A stretch of 41,832 nucleotides of DNA from a virus. The stretch covers positions 1-41,832 of the IMG/VR virus record IMGVR_UViG_3300036835_000598. The stretch is one strand, 5' to 3'. The number at the start of each line of letters is the position of its first letter. Positions within the stretch are counted from its first letter, which is position 1. Position numbers and translations under genes: made by a program. Below are positions 16,155-24,707 of the stretch, one piece after another. A model generated the notes under the pieces. That model saw only the letters and a list, made by a program, of their open reading frames with translations. It ran no database searches and was not told where the DNA came from.

Positions 16155-16688
16155 ATGGCGCAGATGAACAACATTCTTCGCTACTTCTCGGTCTGGTTCA
16201 ATCGCGTCGCCTACATGGGCGAGGTGTGCGAGCTCAAGGTTCCCGACGTCAAGCTGAAGATGGACGAGTTCCGCGGCGGCGGCATGGACATGCCGCTCGA
16301 GGTCGATCTCGGCATGGAGAAGATGGAAGTGGAGTTCAAGCTCTACTCCTGGGACCCCGGCGCCTTCACCCGCTTCGGCCAGCTGGCCCTGCAGCAGCGC
16401 ACCCCGCTGGTGTTCCGCGGCCACTTCCAGGGCCAGGACTCCAACCCGCAGATCGGCCGCGTTCTGATCAATATGGATGCACGCCTCAAAGAGCGCGTGG
16501 CCGACAACTGGAAGCCAGGCACCCGGTCGGAGATCAACGTCAAGTGCGCGGTGGACTTCTACGAGGAGTACCACAATGACCGGCTGATCTACCGGTTCGA
16601 CCCGCTCAACTTCCACCGCATCGTCGATGGCGTCGACCAGCTGACGGACGCGCGCATCAGCCTGGGTCTCACGACCGCCGTCCAGTGA
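16155..16688 (+). CDS. major tail tube protein
   Basis: A 177-residue subunit of the inner tail tube (P2 FII equivalent). Typical segments are VCELKVPDVKLKMDEFRGGG, then DMPLEVDLGMEKMEVEFKLY, TPLVFRG and the C-terminal KCAVDFYEEYHNDRLIYRFD followed by GVDQLTDARISLGL. Length fits the family (P2 FII is about 172 residues). It lies directly after the sheath, as in P2, and is bracketed by two perfect hairpins. Confidence 0.93.
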   Translation: MAQMNNILRYFSVWFNRVAYMGEVCELKVPDVKLKMDEFRGGGMDMPLEVDLGMEKMEVEFKLYSWDPGAFTRFGQLALQQRTPLVFRGHFQGQDSNPQIGRVLINMDARLKERVADNWKPGTRSEINVKCAVDFYEEYHNDRLIYRFDPLNFHRIVDGVDQLTDARISLGLTTAVQ

Positions 16689-16693
16689 CCTGA

Positions 16694-16724
16694 CGCAACT
16701 GCCGGAGAATTCCCGGCAGTTGCG
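16694..16724 (+). terminator. perfect hairpin after tail tube
   Basis: CGCAACTGCCGG and CCGGCAGTTGCG form a 12-bp stem around a seven-base loop that includes GAATTC. A T-run is missing, so it may be an attenuator or an mRNA-stabilising structure. Confidence 0.65.
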
Positions 16725-16771
16725 GACGGCACCTTCTTGCCTGCCCCCAACCAAAAAAGGAAGCCGCCACC

Positions 16772-17416
16772 ATGGACCGTTCGATCGATTCCGCCTCGCC
16801 TCGCCGACCACCGGTCACCCCGCAGGAGCGGGGCTCCGGCTATGTCATGTCGCCCCGCGAGATCGCCGAGCGCGCCCGCAATACGCCGGCGCGTCCCGAC
16901 CTCGCTCATGGCCGTCAGCCCGCAGCGTCGCTCGAGATCCCCGGCAACATGCCGTTCTCCGAGCAGCGCCGGCTGGAGGAGGAGCGGGGCATCGCCTCCA
17001 ACAGGCTCGACCCCCGCGACTATCAGCCGGGGCCGGTCGGCCAGGACGGCCAGCAGGGCAGCATGGCTTCGGCTGCGTCAGTGCCGGCCATGGCAGCCGC
17101 CACCGGCTCGCCGCAGCAGCGTGTCGAGGTGATCGAGCTGGAGATCCCCGTTGAGTGCAGCGACGGCTCGATCCGCACCAGCGTGACGCTGCGCCGGCCC
17201 AAGTGGGGCGCGTTCGAGGAGTATCTCGCCCATCCCCTGGTCACGTCCAAGAAGCTGTCGGCCAACTCGGCGATGGTGGCTGCCTGCGCCGGCGTGCCGC
17301 TCGACTTCATGCTCGAGCTCGACTTCTTCGACGGTATGAAGCTCACCAATGCGGTCATGGATTTTTTCCCCCAGGTCCTGAGGGACAAGCTGTCGGCTCT
17401 TTCGTCTCAATCGTGA
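16772..17416 (+). CDS. E: tail assembly chaperone E, zero-frame product
   Basis: A 214-residue protein matching the P2 gpE/41-type tail assembly chaperone in its last ~95 residues: VIELEIPVECSDGSI, VTLRRPKWGAFEEYLA, then LDFMLELDFFDGMKL. The N-terminal ~115 residues are a Pro/Gln-rich extension not usual in gpE. It lies between tube and tape measure. The gene contains a slippery heptamer at 17362-17368; about 199 residues precede the slip and 15 follow it in this frame. Confidence 0.87.
   Translation: MDRSIDSASPRRPPVTPQERGSGYVMSPREIAERARNTPARPDLAHGRQPAASLEIPGNMPFSEQRRLEEERGIASNRLDPRDYQPGPVGQDGQQGSMASAASVPAMAAATGSPQQRVEVIELEIPVECSDGSIRTSVTLRRPKWGAFEEYLAHPLVTSKKLSANSAMVAACAGVPLDFMLELDFFDGMKLTNAVMDFFPQVLRDKLSALSSQS
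17362..17368 (+). promoter_or_regulatory. -1 programmed frameshift site (TTTTTTC)
   Basis: TTTTTTC fits the X XXY YYZ rule in the E reading frame: GAT-TTT-TTC, codons 197-199. Slipping back one base continues into the frame ending at 17574. P2 E/E+E' and lambda G/GT use the same kind of -1 slip to make a small share of fused chaperone. Confidence 0.85.
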
Positions 17417-17574
17417 GCGATCTGGGGTCCAAGTACCTCAGGTGGACGCGCCGCGATATCGAGGACATGAGCTGGGAGGTGATTGTCCTCTATCACAGCG
17501 AGGTGCTGCGGCGCGCGAAGGCGGAAACCGATGCCTACGAGGAAGAGCGGCGAAAGGCGGAAGCCAGGCGATGA
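17368..17574 (+). CDS. E': E' extension made by -1 frameshift
   Basis: After the slip, translation reads PPGPEGQAVGSFV and then a helical, charged tail to YEEERRKAEARR, adding 68 residues to E (about 267 in total). In P2 and lambda relatives, the fused form bridges tape measure and tail tube during assembly. A GTG at 17413, overlapping the E stop, could start the tail independently, but the exact heptamer and conserved location favour frameshifting. Confidence 0.83.
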   Translation, partial: PPGPEGQAVGSFVSIVSDLGSKYLRWTRRDIEDMSWEVIVLYHSEVLRRAKAETDAYEEERRKAEARR

Positions 17575-17591
17575 CCGGGCCGGCACCCAGA

Positions 17592-17632
17592 AGCGGGGTC
17601 TCTGATCGTTGGATCAGGGGCCCCGCTTTTTG
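17592..17632 (+). terminator. rho-independent terminator after E/E'
   Basis: A 16-bp stem (17592-17607 with 17612-17627, including wobble pairs) and a four-base loop are followed by TTTTT. It would end the sheath-tube-E operon before a minus-strand island. The following TTTTTGCGTTTCAGGC recurs at about 30832-30847. Confidence 0.88.
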
Positions 17633-17656
17633 CGTTTCAGGCGCGGGCTGACGTAT

Positions 17657-17971
17657 TCAGCTCTTGCCGATGGCCGCCAGCAGGCGTTTCTCGCTCGCCT
17701 GGGTCTGCTCGGCAACGGCTGCCAACAAGCGCTTCTCGCCCACCTGGATCTGTTCGGCGATCTGCTCGGCAATGGCGCGAGGCAGCGCAGACAGCGTCCG
17801 GGTGTGATCAGCCAGCGTCGTCTCGATCCGTTCCAGTCGCAGGGTATGCTCGTCCTGTACCGCGGAGACGCGTCCGAGCTTGGCAACCACCCAGCGCAGT
17901 GTTTCGGTGGTATCGTTCTGGGCGCGCTCGAGTGTGGTGACGCGCCGGTCGAGATCTTCAATGGTCGTCAT
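17657..17971 (-). CDS. coiled-coil protein, unknown
   Basis: A 104-residue, almost wholly helical protein with heptads from MTTIEDLDRRVTTLERAQND through LRLERIETTLADHTRTLSAL. The C-terminus contains two near-repeats of EKRLLAAVAEQTQASEKRLL. There is no signal or membrane segment. GAGAGG precedes the ATG. It may oligomerise, but no partner can be named. Confidence 0.6.
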   Translation of the reverse strand: MTTIEDLDRRVTTLERAQNDTTETLRWVVAKLGRVSAVQDEHTLRLERIETTLADHTRTLSALPRAIAEQIAEQIQVGEKRLLAAVAEQTQASEKRLLAAIGKS

Positions 17972-18058
17972 TTACCCATCCTCTCAGGGTTGATTGGAAA
18001 AGGCAAGGTGGCGGGGATTTGCCAGCATCGGATGCAAGGTCTCCATTTCTTGTGGATT

Positions 18059-18370
18059 TCACCGCTTGCCCATGCGTTCGATGAAGAACGCCCGCCCATG
18101 CGGCAACGGCTCGTAGAAGATGAGTCCATCGTCGTCGTCCTGGACCCTCAGTCGTCCGGCGATAACAAGGTCCATCAACGCTGACTGAAAGCGCTTCCCT
18201 GCGGTGTCTTTCAGGTACCGTGTTGAGAAGAAGGCGGCCGGCACGCTGCTCAGCACGGCGATGCGGTAGGTGGCGAGCCGCTGCGTGATCCGCGCCTTGG
18301 GAACGCCGGCCTCCATCAGCAGTGCAGCGAGCGATGAGTTTGTGGTAGACGAATCGTCAGCCTGGGCCAT
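18059..18370 (-). CDS. small hypothetical protein, winged-helix-like
   Basis: A 103-residue protein beginning MAQADDSSTT. Its middle, TNSSLAALLMEAGVPKARIT, and the later SALMDLVIAGRLRVQDDDD could form a helix-turn-helix or wing, but this is weak. The ATG at 18370 has GGAGG six bases upstream, better than the one at 18382. It is followed by the coiled-coil gene on the same strand, and its promoter region carries an inverted repeat. Confidence 0.6.
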   Translation of the reverse strand: MAQADDSSTTNSSLAALLMEAGVPKARITQRLATYRIAVLSSVPAAFFSTRYLKDTAGKRFQSALMDLVIAGRLRVQDDDDGLIFYEPLPHGRAFFIERMGKR

Positions 18371-18431
18371 TGGTGCCTCCATTGGCTTGGGTTAGGGCCG
18401 CGGCCGGTGGTGCTAACACCGTCCGCGGTCC

Positions 18432-18444
18432 GCCTAATTTAGGC
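18432..18444. promoter_or_regulatory. inverted repeat, possible operator
   Basis: GCCTAA-T-TTAGGC is a near-perfect dyad with a single central base. It lies in the 114-bp gap upstream of the minus-strand gene ending at 18370. Confidence 0.35.
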
Positions 18445-18484
18445 CGACGCCGTCACTCCTTCAAGAAACTGATTTGTGCGCTGA

Positions 18485-18925
18485 TCACTTCCAAGGTCGC
18501 CATTGGCCGCACCAATGGAAAAAGCCGACCTTCGGGAAGGTGCTGCGCCTCCATCTATCGATGGCTGGCGGATTGAGGCGGCAGCGCAGGTCTCCCAGCA
18601 GCTCTCTATGAGCAAAGTGGCATGTGCCGCAAATCTTTGGGCTTTCCACCGCTTCGGATGCTTTGCGCTCCAGACGACGCTGGCGTCGTTCCTCACGCTG
18701 CCTCGCCTGCTCCGGCGTCTCGCCGCGCGCCAGCATGAATGAGACAAGCGCCGCATAGAGCAGAATGCCGATGCCGGTGATCAGAAGCCCGGGCGAATCG
18801 CTTGCGGCGCCAGACACTGCACAGCCAGTACCTATTGGCAGTCCTACGACCACGATGGCCCGCGCGAGGCCTGGCCTGCGATTGATCCGCTCCGCGGACG
18901 CTGCCTGATCAGTCGGCACTGTCAT
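18485..18925 (-). CDS. membrane protein with C-terminal Cys-cluster
   Basis: A 146-residue protein with two membrane segments (AIVVVGLPIGTGCAVSGA and LLITGIGILLYAALVSFMLA) and a charged linker. Its C-terminal ~40 residues have four Cys, CGTC then LRC and WCGQW, with conserved-looking FPKV, similar to small metal-binding C-ends of phage proteins of unknown role. The start at 18925 has only a poorly spaced ribosome site. It is divergent from the tape measure gene. Confidence 0.6.
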   Translation of the reverse strand: MTVPTDQAASAERINRRPGLARAIVVVGLPIGTGCAVSGAASDSPGLLITGIGILLYAALVSFMLARGETPEQARQREERRQRRLERKASEAVESPKICGTCHFAHRELLGDLRCRLNPPAIDRWRRSTFPKVGFFHWCGQWRPWK

Positions 18926-18927
18926 CA

Positions 18928-18944
18928 CCTCAAACCTTTTGAGG
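18928..18944. promoter_or_regulatory. inverted repeat, possible operator
   Basis: CCTCAAA-CCT-TTTGAGG is a perfect 7-bp dyad between the divergent membrane-protein and tape-measure genes, directly upstream of the minus-strand start. It could be an operator or an mRNA hairpin controlling that start. Confidence 0.45.
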
Positions 18945-19031
18945 CACAGCCTCAGCTGCTTCGAGTAGCATGCCCCCCTCGCCCTGACACCGTGAACACA
19001 GAGCGAACAAGAAAGCTCCAGGGACTGATCA

Positions 19032-22000
19032 ATGGCCGGCCCCGGCAATTTCGACGTGAGCGTTCAGCTGCGCCTGCTGGACAATCTCACCAACCAGGTG
19101 CAGCGGCCGATCTCGGCCATGAACCAGCTGCGCACCTCGATCGGGCAGGCGTCGGGGGAGGCGCAGCGCCAGCAGGGCGTCATGGCGCGCCTGGCGCAGT
19201 CCTACGATCACCTGGCCCAGCGCGCGGAGCGCGCCGCCGAGCGCATGCGCGTCGCGCGCGGCCGCGCGCTGCGGGCGGCCGTCGGCCTGTTCACGCTGGC
19301 CGGGCCGCTCGCCGACGCGGCGAGCTTCCAGCTGGGCTCCCTGCGGCTGCTGCAGATCGACGAATGGGACAAGCGCTTCCAGGCCATGACGGGGCGCAGC
19401 GCCTATACGCGCGCCGGCGGGCGCCCACAGCTGACGCCCGAGGGCATGGAGGAGATGAACAAGCTCCTGCGCGAACAGACGCAGGAGTTCGTGAACCTGT
19501 CGCGGGTCACCAACCAGTCGGCGCAGGACTTGCAGGAGGCCTACACCACCATCGTCGGCCGGAGCGGCTCGGAGCTCAACCGCAGCCAGATCCTGGAGGC
19601 ATTGCGCGCGATCGGTATCGCCGCCACCGCGTCCGGTGCCGACGTGCAGTCGCTGACGCGGTCCTTCATCGTCTCGTTCCAAAACCTTGGCGTGCTGTCG
19701 AGCTCCGCGGAGCGCTACTTCGACATCATGCACATGGGCGGCAAGATCGGCGGCTTCGAGCTCAAGGACAGCGCCCAGCACTTCCCGCGGCTGGCCTCCG
19801 CCATGAGCCAGCTCATGGGTTCGCGCCGCACCATCCTGCGCCAGAGCCTGATCGACAAGGGCCTGACGGGGAGCGAACTCGACCAGCAATGGGCGCGGCT
19901 CAACAACGAGTTCGGCCTCGACCTGACCGCGGCCCTGATGGGCTACCTGCAGATCGCGCACCGCGCCAACCCGGATGCCGAGACGACGGCCTATGCCCTC
20001 GACTATATGATCCAGAAGACGGGTCTGCAGGAGTTCGAGCTGCATGCCCGCAAGTACACCGATTTTTCCAGGCTGGCGCAGCTGCCGGACTGGCAGTTGT
20101 ACCAGCTCGGCGACGTCGGCCGCTACGTCGATCGGCGCACGAACATGCTGACGCGCGGGACGGGGCGGGGCTCCGAGCGGCAGAACCGGACCTTCAACTG
20201 GAGCCGCTACCTGCAGGACATGGAGGAGCGCGGCGTCGATCCGGTGCTTGCCTCACTGCGCTTCATGCGCATGGTCCAGAAGCTCAATCCTGGCGACCAG
20301 TCGATCCTCACCAAGTACTTCAACGCCCATCAGGAGCTGCGCGCCATCCGCCCGCTGCTCGAGGAATACAATCGGCTGATGGATGTCGACGAGGAGCGCC
20401 GCAAGCGCGGCGAGAACGTCTACGTCGAGCAGTCCTTTGTCGAGCAGTGGAACCACCGGCTCCGCAATGCGCGCGGCATCATCGGGCAGGACGCCGCGGC
20501 GGCCGCCGAGATGCTGACGTACCGGTTCATGCGCCTGACGCATGAGGCGCGCAACTTCCTGCTCCTGTTCACCGAAGGCGGCGCGCTCGGCCCGGTGTCC
20601 AAGTTCTTCGGGCTCATCACCGCCGGCCTGGTGAACATCACCGAGCTGGCCCAGGCCAATCGTGGGCCCTTCGACCTTATCGCCAAGACCTTCTTCGGAA
20701 TCGTGACCGGTCTCGGCGCGCTCGCCATCGTCCGCTTCCTGTGGGCCGGCATCGCCACCGCGTTCTGGCACGCCGGCATGGGGGCCGTCACGCTGCTGCG
20801 CGTGATGCCCGGCTTGTCGACTCTGCTCGGCATCGGCGGCGCCTTCGGCGGCATCTTCGGCTTCCTCGCCAAGCTCGGCCTGATCGGCGGCGCCGGCTTC
20901 CTGGGCTACCAGTATTGGGGCGACATCAAGGGCTATATCGAGCCGGTGCTCGCGGCCATCCGCAGCTTCTTCGAGCGGCTCACGGTGCTGTTCCCCGGCC
21001 TCAACAACCTGTTCACGGGATTCAGCGCGTGGACCGGCGATATTGGGACACTGTTCGGGCTCCTTGGGCGCATCGGCGGCGATCTCCTTGAGACGCTGAT
21101 GTTCCTGTTCGGCGCCGGCGGCGATCCTGCCGCGTTCGAGCGCTTCAAGAACGGCATGGGCGAGCTCGTCGGCTACCTGATGCAGGCGGTGCCGGCGCTG
21201 CGCGGCCTGGTCGGATGGTGGGACGACTTCAAGAACCGGCTGATGTTCCGCGGCACCTGGGGCGAGGGCCTCGGCGCCTGGGCCAAGACGCTTCTCGCCG
21301 CCTTCAGCGCGTTCTCGGCGTGGGCCGTCGGTACGCACGGCGCCACCGGCTTCCTGCTCATCCTGATGGTGCTGCGTTCCGCCCTGTTCATCGTCGGCAT
21401 GCTGGTCGGTGCCCTGCAGGTGGCCGCGACGCTGCTCAACATCCTGATGGTTCCCTTGTTCCAGGGCCTGATCGACCGCTTCGGCGCGTCGCTGGTGTTC
21501 GGCTTCTGGGGCGGCATCGGCGTGCTCGCGCTCATGTTCTATGCGCTGGGCATGAAGGGCGTGAAAGCGCTGTTCAGCGGCTTCTTCAGCGGCGTTGATG
21601 CGGAAACCTCGTCCGCGCGGGCCCGCTTCGGACAAGCCTGGGATCGCCTCATGCGCGTGATCTTCGGCGATGCCGACGAGGACAGCATTCTACGGCTCGG
21701 AACCCGAGCGCAGGAATGGGGCCGCTACATCGGCGGCTACCTGGCGACGGGGCTCGAAAAGCTCGCAGATGCGATCGACTATCTGTCGGCGACGCTGGAA
21801 GGCTTCCGCGAGCGCCATCCGGTCCTGGCTCCATTTCTTGAAAGGCTGGGGGCCGGTTTTCTCGCGTTCTCCGCCGCGATTGCCGCCCTCGGCGGGGGTC
21901 TCTGGATCATCCGCGGCCTCATCGGCCTGCTCTGGCGACTGAGCGGAATCCCGATTGCCTGGACCATCCTGCGCGGCGGATGGCGGCTCATGTTCGGTAC

Positions 22001-22565
22001 CGTCGCCGGTGCCGGAGCCATGGCTGGACTCAGACAGTTCATGACCGGCATGGCAACCGGCGGCCTTACGGGATTTCTGAGGCCCGGAGTCACCGCCCTG
22101 GCCGGCCTGATGACGATGGGGCCCACGCTCATGGGCCTCGGTCCGATCGGCTGGGCGACCCTGCTCGTTATCGTGCTCGCTCTGGTCATCACGCACCTTG
22201 AAGAGATCAAGTCCCTGTTCGCTGGCGCCAATGAGTGGATCTCCAACAGCGCCCTTGGCAAGCTCTTGGGCTTCAGCACCGAAGCGCCACCGCCAGTCGC
22301 TCCCGGTACGGAGAGCCTGCTTGGCGCTCCGCAGACCCTCATGTCCGGCGGTGAGATGTGGCGCCGGATACAGGGCCTGGCTGCGCAGGAGTCTGCCGAT
22401 CAGATCCGCGAGGGCGGCCGCAACGTCGCCAGTGCGCTGAACGAGGCGGCGGCTGCGCTTGCGACCGCGGCGGCGAAGCTCGCCGGCGTCGCCGGCAAGC
22501 CCGGCGCGGTCGCCGGTGCGATCGACGGCGGTCTGCATGACGGCGCCATCGAAAGCGCCCGGTAA
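19032..22565 (+). CDS. T: tail tape measure protein
   Basis: A 1177-residue protein that sets tail length and is threaded in the tube. The first ~100 residues are coiled (TNQVQRPISAMNQL, YDHLAQRAERAAERMRVARG), typical of tape measures. The middle has several hydrophobic segments, about residues 540-640, 755-820, 950-1000 and 1020-1060, including FLAKLGLIGGAGFLGYQYWG. The C-terminus is Ala-rich. AGGGA lies before the ATG. It follows the E/E' locus after the minus-strand island and precedes U, as in P2 order. Confidence 0.92.
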   Translation: MAGPGNFDVSVQLRLLDNLTNQVQRPISAMNQLRTSIGQASGEAQRQQGVMARLAQSYDHLAQRAERAAERMRVARGRALRAAVGLFTLAGPLADAASFQLGSLRLLQIDEWDKRFQAMTGRSAYTRAGGRPQLTPEGMEEMNKLLREQTQEFVNLSRVTNQSAQDLQEAYTTIVGRSGSELNRSQILEALRAIGIAATASGADVQSLTRSFIVSFQNLGVLSSSAERYFDIMHMGGKIGGFELKDSAQHFPRLASAMSQLMGSRRTILRQSLIDKGLTGSELDQQWARLNNEFGLDLTAALMGYLQIAHRANPDAETTAYALDYMIQKTGLQEFELHARKYTDFSRLAQLPDWQLYQLGDVGRYVDRRTNMLTRGTGRGSERQNRTFNWSRYLQDMEERGVDPVLASLRFMRMVQKLNPGDQSILTKYFNAHQELRAIRPLLEEYNRLMDVDEERRKRGENVYVEQSFVEQWNHRLRNARGIIGQDAAAAAEMLTYRFMRLTHEARNFLLLFTEGGALGPVSKFFGLITAGLVNITELAQANRGPFDLIAKTFFGIVTGLGALAIVRFLWAGIATAFWHAGMGAVTLLRVMPGLSTLLGIGGAFGGIFGFLAKLGLIGGAGFLGYQYWGDIKGYIEPVLAAIRSFFERLTVLFPGLNNLFTGFSAWTGDIGTLFGLLGRIGGDLLETLMFLFGAGGDPAAFERFKNGMGELVGYLMQAVPALRGLVGWWDDFKNRLMFRGTWGEGLGAWAKTLLAAFSAFSAWAVGTHGATGFLLILMVLRSALFIVGMLVGALQVAATLLNILMVPLFQGLIDRFGASLVFGFWGGIGVLALMFYALGMKGVKALFSGFFSGVDAETSSARARFGQAWDRLMRVIFGDADEDSILRLGTRAQEWGRYIGGYLATGLEKLADAIDYLSATLEGFRERHPVLAPFLERLGAGFLAFSAAIAALGGGLWIIRGLIGLLWRLSGIPIAWTILRGGWRLMFGTVAGAGAMAGLRQFMTGMATGGLTGFLRPGVTALAGLMTMGPTLMGLGPIGWATLLVIVLALVITHLEEIKSLFAGANEWISNSALGKLLGFSTEAPPPVAPGTESLLGAPQTLMSGGEMWRRIQGLAAQESADQIREGGRNVASALNEAAAALATAAAKLAGVAGKPGAVAGAIDGGLHDGAIESAR

Positions 22566-22594
22566 CGCACCGGGCGACATAGAGCGGAAACGGT

Positions 22595-23266
22595 ATGGCC
22601 AACATCCTGGTGGCGCTCGGCGCCGATGAGGATTTCGTCTCCGGCGCGGAGTCGCGCTTCGACGCGCTGCCGTCGATCGCCGACTTCAACCGCGGCATGG
22701 AAATAGACGACCTGCCTGGTCTCGTTGCGGAACGGCTCGGCGACCAGTTCGCCCAATCGCTTCTCAGCGCCGCCCAGCAGTTCGTCTTCGGCGTCGCAGA
22801 CCTGCCGCAGACCGGGCTCGACCGCGACTTCGAGTTCCGGTGGGACGGCGCCAAGCGGCTCGGCCGGCGCGTCGCGCACCAGTACCTGGGCCCCGGCGTC
22901 GAGCGCGTTACCTTGAAGGGCACCATCTACCCGCCGCAGTTCGGGAGCTTCGAGGCCTTCGAGCTGATGCGCACCGCGGCCATCGCCGGCAAGCCGCTGA
23001 CATTCGTCACTGGCTACGGCCGCTATGCCGGCATCTGGTGCATCCACGACGTGAAGGACACGCAGACCCACTATCTGCCGAACGGCTACCCGCGCAAGGT
23101 CGAGTTCACGATCGACCTCGTGCACTACGGCCAGGATTCCATGAGCTTCGGTTCGCCCGGCGCGGCGCTCGGTACCGACGACACGGTCATCAGCAACGCG
23201 CTCGGCGGCGGAGTGAGCCAGGACCCCGGCAACCGCATCGACGCCGGCGTCGTGATTCCGGAGTGA
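22595..23266 (+). CDS. U: tail protein U (tail terminator-associated)
   Basis: A 223-residue protein matching P2 gpU in its C-terminal two thirds: HQYLGPGVERVTLKGTIYPP, then FVTGYGRYAGIWCIHDVKDT and YPRKVEFTIDLVHYGQD. gpU is needed at the tail end to stop tube growth and join the tail. The first ~75 residues are an added acidic part. Only 29 bases follow the tape measure gene and four precede X. Confidence 0.87.
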   Translation: MANILVALGADEDFVSGAESRFDALPSIADFNRGMEIDDLPGLVAERLGDQFAQSLLSAAQQFVFGVADLPQTGLDRDFEFRWDGAKRLGRRVAHQYLGPGVERVTLKGTIYPPQFGSFEAFELMRTAAIAGKPLTFVTGYGRYAGIWCIHDVKDTQTHYLPNGYPRKVEFTIDLVHYGQDSMSFGSPGAALGTDDTVISNALGGGVSQDPGNRIDAGVVIPE

Positions 23267-23270
23267 GACC

Positions 23271-23504
23271 ATGGCATCGGGAAAGCTCTACGTCACTCTT
23301 GCCGACGACATGATCGATCTCATCGCCTGGCGCTACTACGGCTACTCCAATGGATCGGTGGAGGCGATGCTCGCCGCCAATCGCCATGACGAGGCGCATG
23401 CGCTCTCCTCCGAGCCAGAGGTCCTGAGCGCAGCGCAACTGGTGCTGCTCCCCGTCCTTCCGAAGCTGTCGAGCCAGCCCAGGATGATCCAGCTCTGGGA
23501 TTAA
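23271..23504 (+). CDS. X: tail protein X
   Basis: A 77-residue protein of the P2 gpX (Phage_tail_X, LysM-like) family: YVTLADDMIDLIAWRYYG, then VEAMLAANR and LVLLPVL. It probably binds at the baseplate hub or tail tip with D. GGAGTGAG lies at the end of U just before the ATG. Confidence 0.87.
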   Translation: MASGKLYVTLADDMIDLIAWRYYGYSNGSVEAMLAANRHDEAHALSSEPEVLSAAQLVLLPVLPKLSSQPRMIQLWD

Positions 23505-23645
23505 CGTCTTTGAACGTTGCAACGGCAGCACAGCGTGCGACATAATCCATCTCTGCAAGACGGGATCGGAGATCTCCCGGCTTGTCTTGCGCGATTTTTG
23601 TCTGCATAGTTACTGCACTTCCCACAGCGCCGCTCCCCCAAAACC
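23505..23645. other. 141-bp gap between X and D
   Basis: X and D are usually adjacent, but here 141 bases carry no plus-strand gene, and D has no ribosome-binding site. On the minus strand, a frame beginning at 23607 (MQTKIAQDKPGDLRSRLAEM) looks protein-like for about 36 residues and then becomes the shadow of X. It may be a remnant or regulatory insertion. Confidence 0.4.
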
Positions 23646-24707
23646 ATGCAACCCGTGGCCGTCATCGGCGGGCTCTCGCCTGCCGCGTCCGAGCGTATTG
23701 TCGAGCTGTGGCTGAGGGACCGCGACGGCGGCCGCTCCGACGAGCTCGATGTCACCCTCGACGACCGCGACTTTGCGGTGCCGATCCCGGAGGAGTCCGC
23801 GATCCTCACACCGTCGATCGGCTATGCCGAGACCGGCCTGGTCGCGAAGGGCAGCTACAAGGTCGACAGCATGCGGGTCACCGGCCCGCCCTATCACGTG
23901 CGGTTGATCGCCAAGGCCGTCGATGTCCAGAGCGCCTTCAAGGAAATCGACTACCACAGCTACACCAACAAGACGCTGCGCGAGATTGTCGACGACGTAG
24001 CGGGCCGTCACTCCCTGAGCGCGATGGTAAGCCCGGCGCTGGCCGGCCATGTCATCGACTTCGAGGCCCAGAGCGAGGAGAGCGCGCTGCATTTTCTGAC
24101 GCGGCTCGCCAATCGCTACGATGCCACCTTCAAGGTGGCCGACGGGCGCGTGCTGTTCGTCGAGAAGGGCACGCTGCAGAGCGCGACCGGTCAGCAGATG
24201 GGCGCGATCGTCGTCACCTTTGGCAACCTCATCGACTACAGCTGCGAGGTCCTCGGCCGGCCGCGGCACAAGCAAGGCCGCTCCCGCTGGTGGGACCGCG
24301 ATCATGCGCGCGAGCAGCGCAGTGATGCCCAGGCCGGCGGCCGCGCTGGCAGCTCGCAGACGCGCTATCAGTCCTCGACCAGCCGCGAGGCGCGCCGCCG
24401 CGCCGGCGCCAGGGCCAACAGCTCGCGCCGCTCGCGCGCCCAGATGTCGGTGACGATCATCGGCAACCCAAACATCACAACGGAGGCGCCGGTCGTTGTG
24501 ATGGCCGTGCGCTCGGGCCTCAACGGCGTATGGCGCGCCAAGCGCATCACGCACAACCTTTCCGGCAGCAACGTCTTCACCACCAAGATCGAGTGCGAGA
24601 AGCCGAATTCCGACCGCTCGGCCGGCTCGGTCGGCGTCGCACAGAAGGGACCGATCGCGCCGGGACCCGGCGTCACCGGCGGTCGCCCGGATGCCCCAGC
24701 CCCTTGA
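23646..24707 (+). CDS. D: late control protein D / tail hub protein
   Basis: A 353-residue protein of the P2 gpD family, which forms the hub under the baseplate spike. Supporting segments are AETGLVAKGSYKVDSMRVTG, then YHSYTNKTLREIVDDVAGRH and IDFEAQSEESALHFLTRLAN. After about residue 215 it has an unusually basic stretch (RHKQGRSRWW, REARRRAGARANSSRRSRAQ) before the conserved MSVTIIGNP and NLSGSNVFTTKIECE end. The ATG has no clear ribosome site. A 15-bp repeat starts at its stop codon. Confidence 0.88.
   Translation: MQPVAVIGGLSPAASERIVELWLRDRDGGRSDELDVTLDDRDFAVPIPEESAILTPSIGYAETGLVAKGSYKVDSMRVTGPPYHVRLIAKAVDVQSAFKEIDYHSYTNKTLREIVDDVAGRHSLSAMVSPALAGHVIDFEAQSEESALHFLTRLANRYDATFKVADGRVLFVEKGTLQSATGQQMGAIVVTFGNLIDYSCEVLGRPRHKQGRSRWWDRDHAREQRSDAQAGGRAGSSQTRYQSSTSREARRRAGARANSSRRSRAQMSVTIIGNPNITTEAPVVVMAVRSGLNGVWRAKRITHNLSGSNVFTTKIECEKPNSDRSAGSVGVAQKGPIAPGPGVTGGRPDAPAP

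Noticed and set aside
17413-17574. E' as an independent gene starting at GTG 17413
   Set aside because: Possible, but no ribosome site fits well, and the phased slippery heptamer explains the arrangement better.
20253-21635. 460-residue minus-strand frame inside the tape measure gene
   Set aside because: Repeated E/A/H/R composition typical of an antisense shadow of GC-rich DNA.
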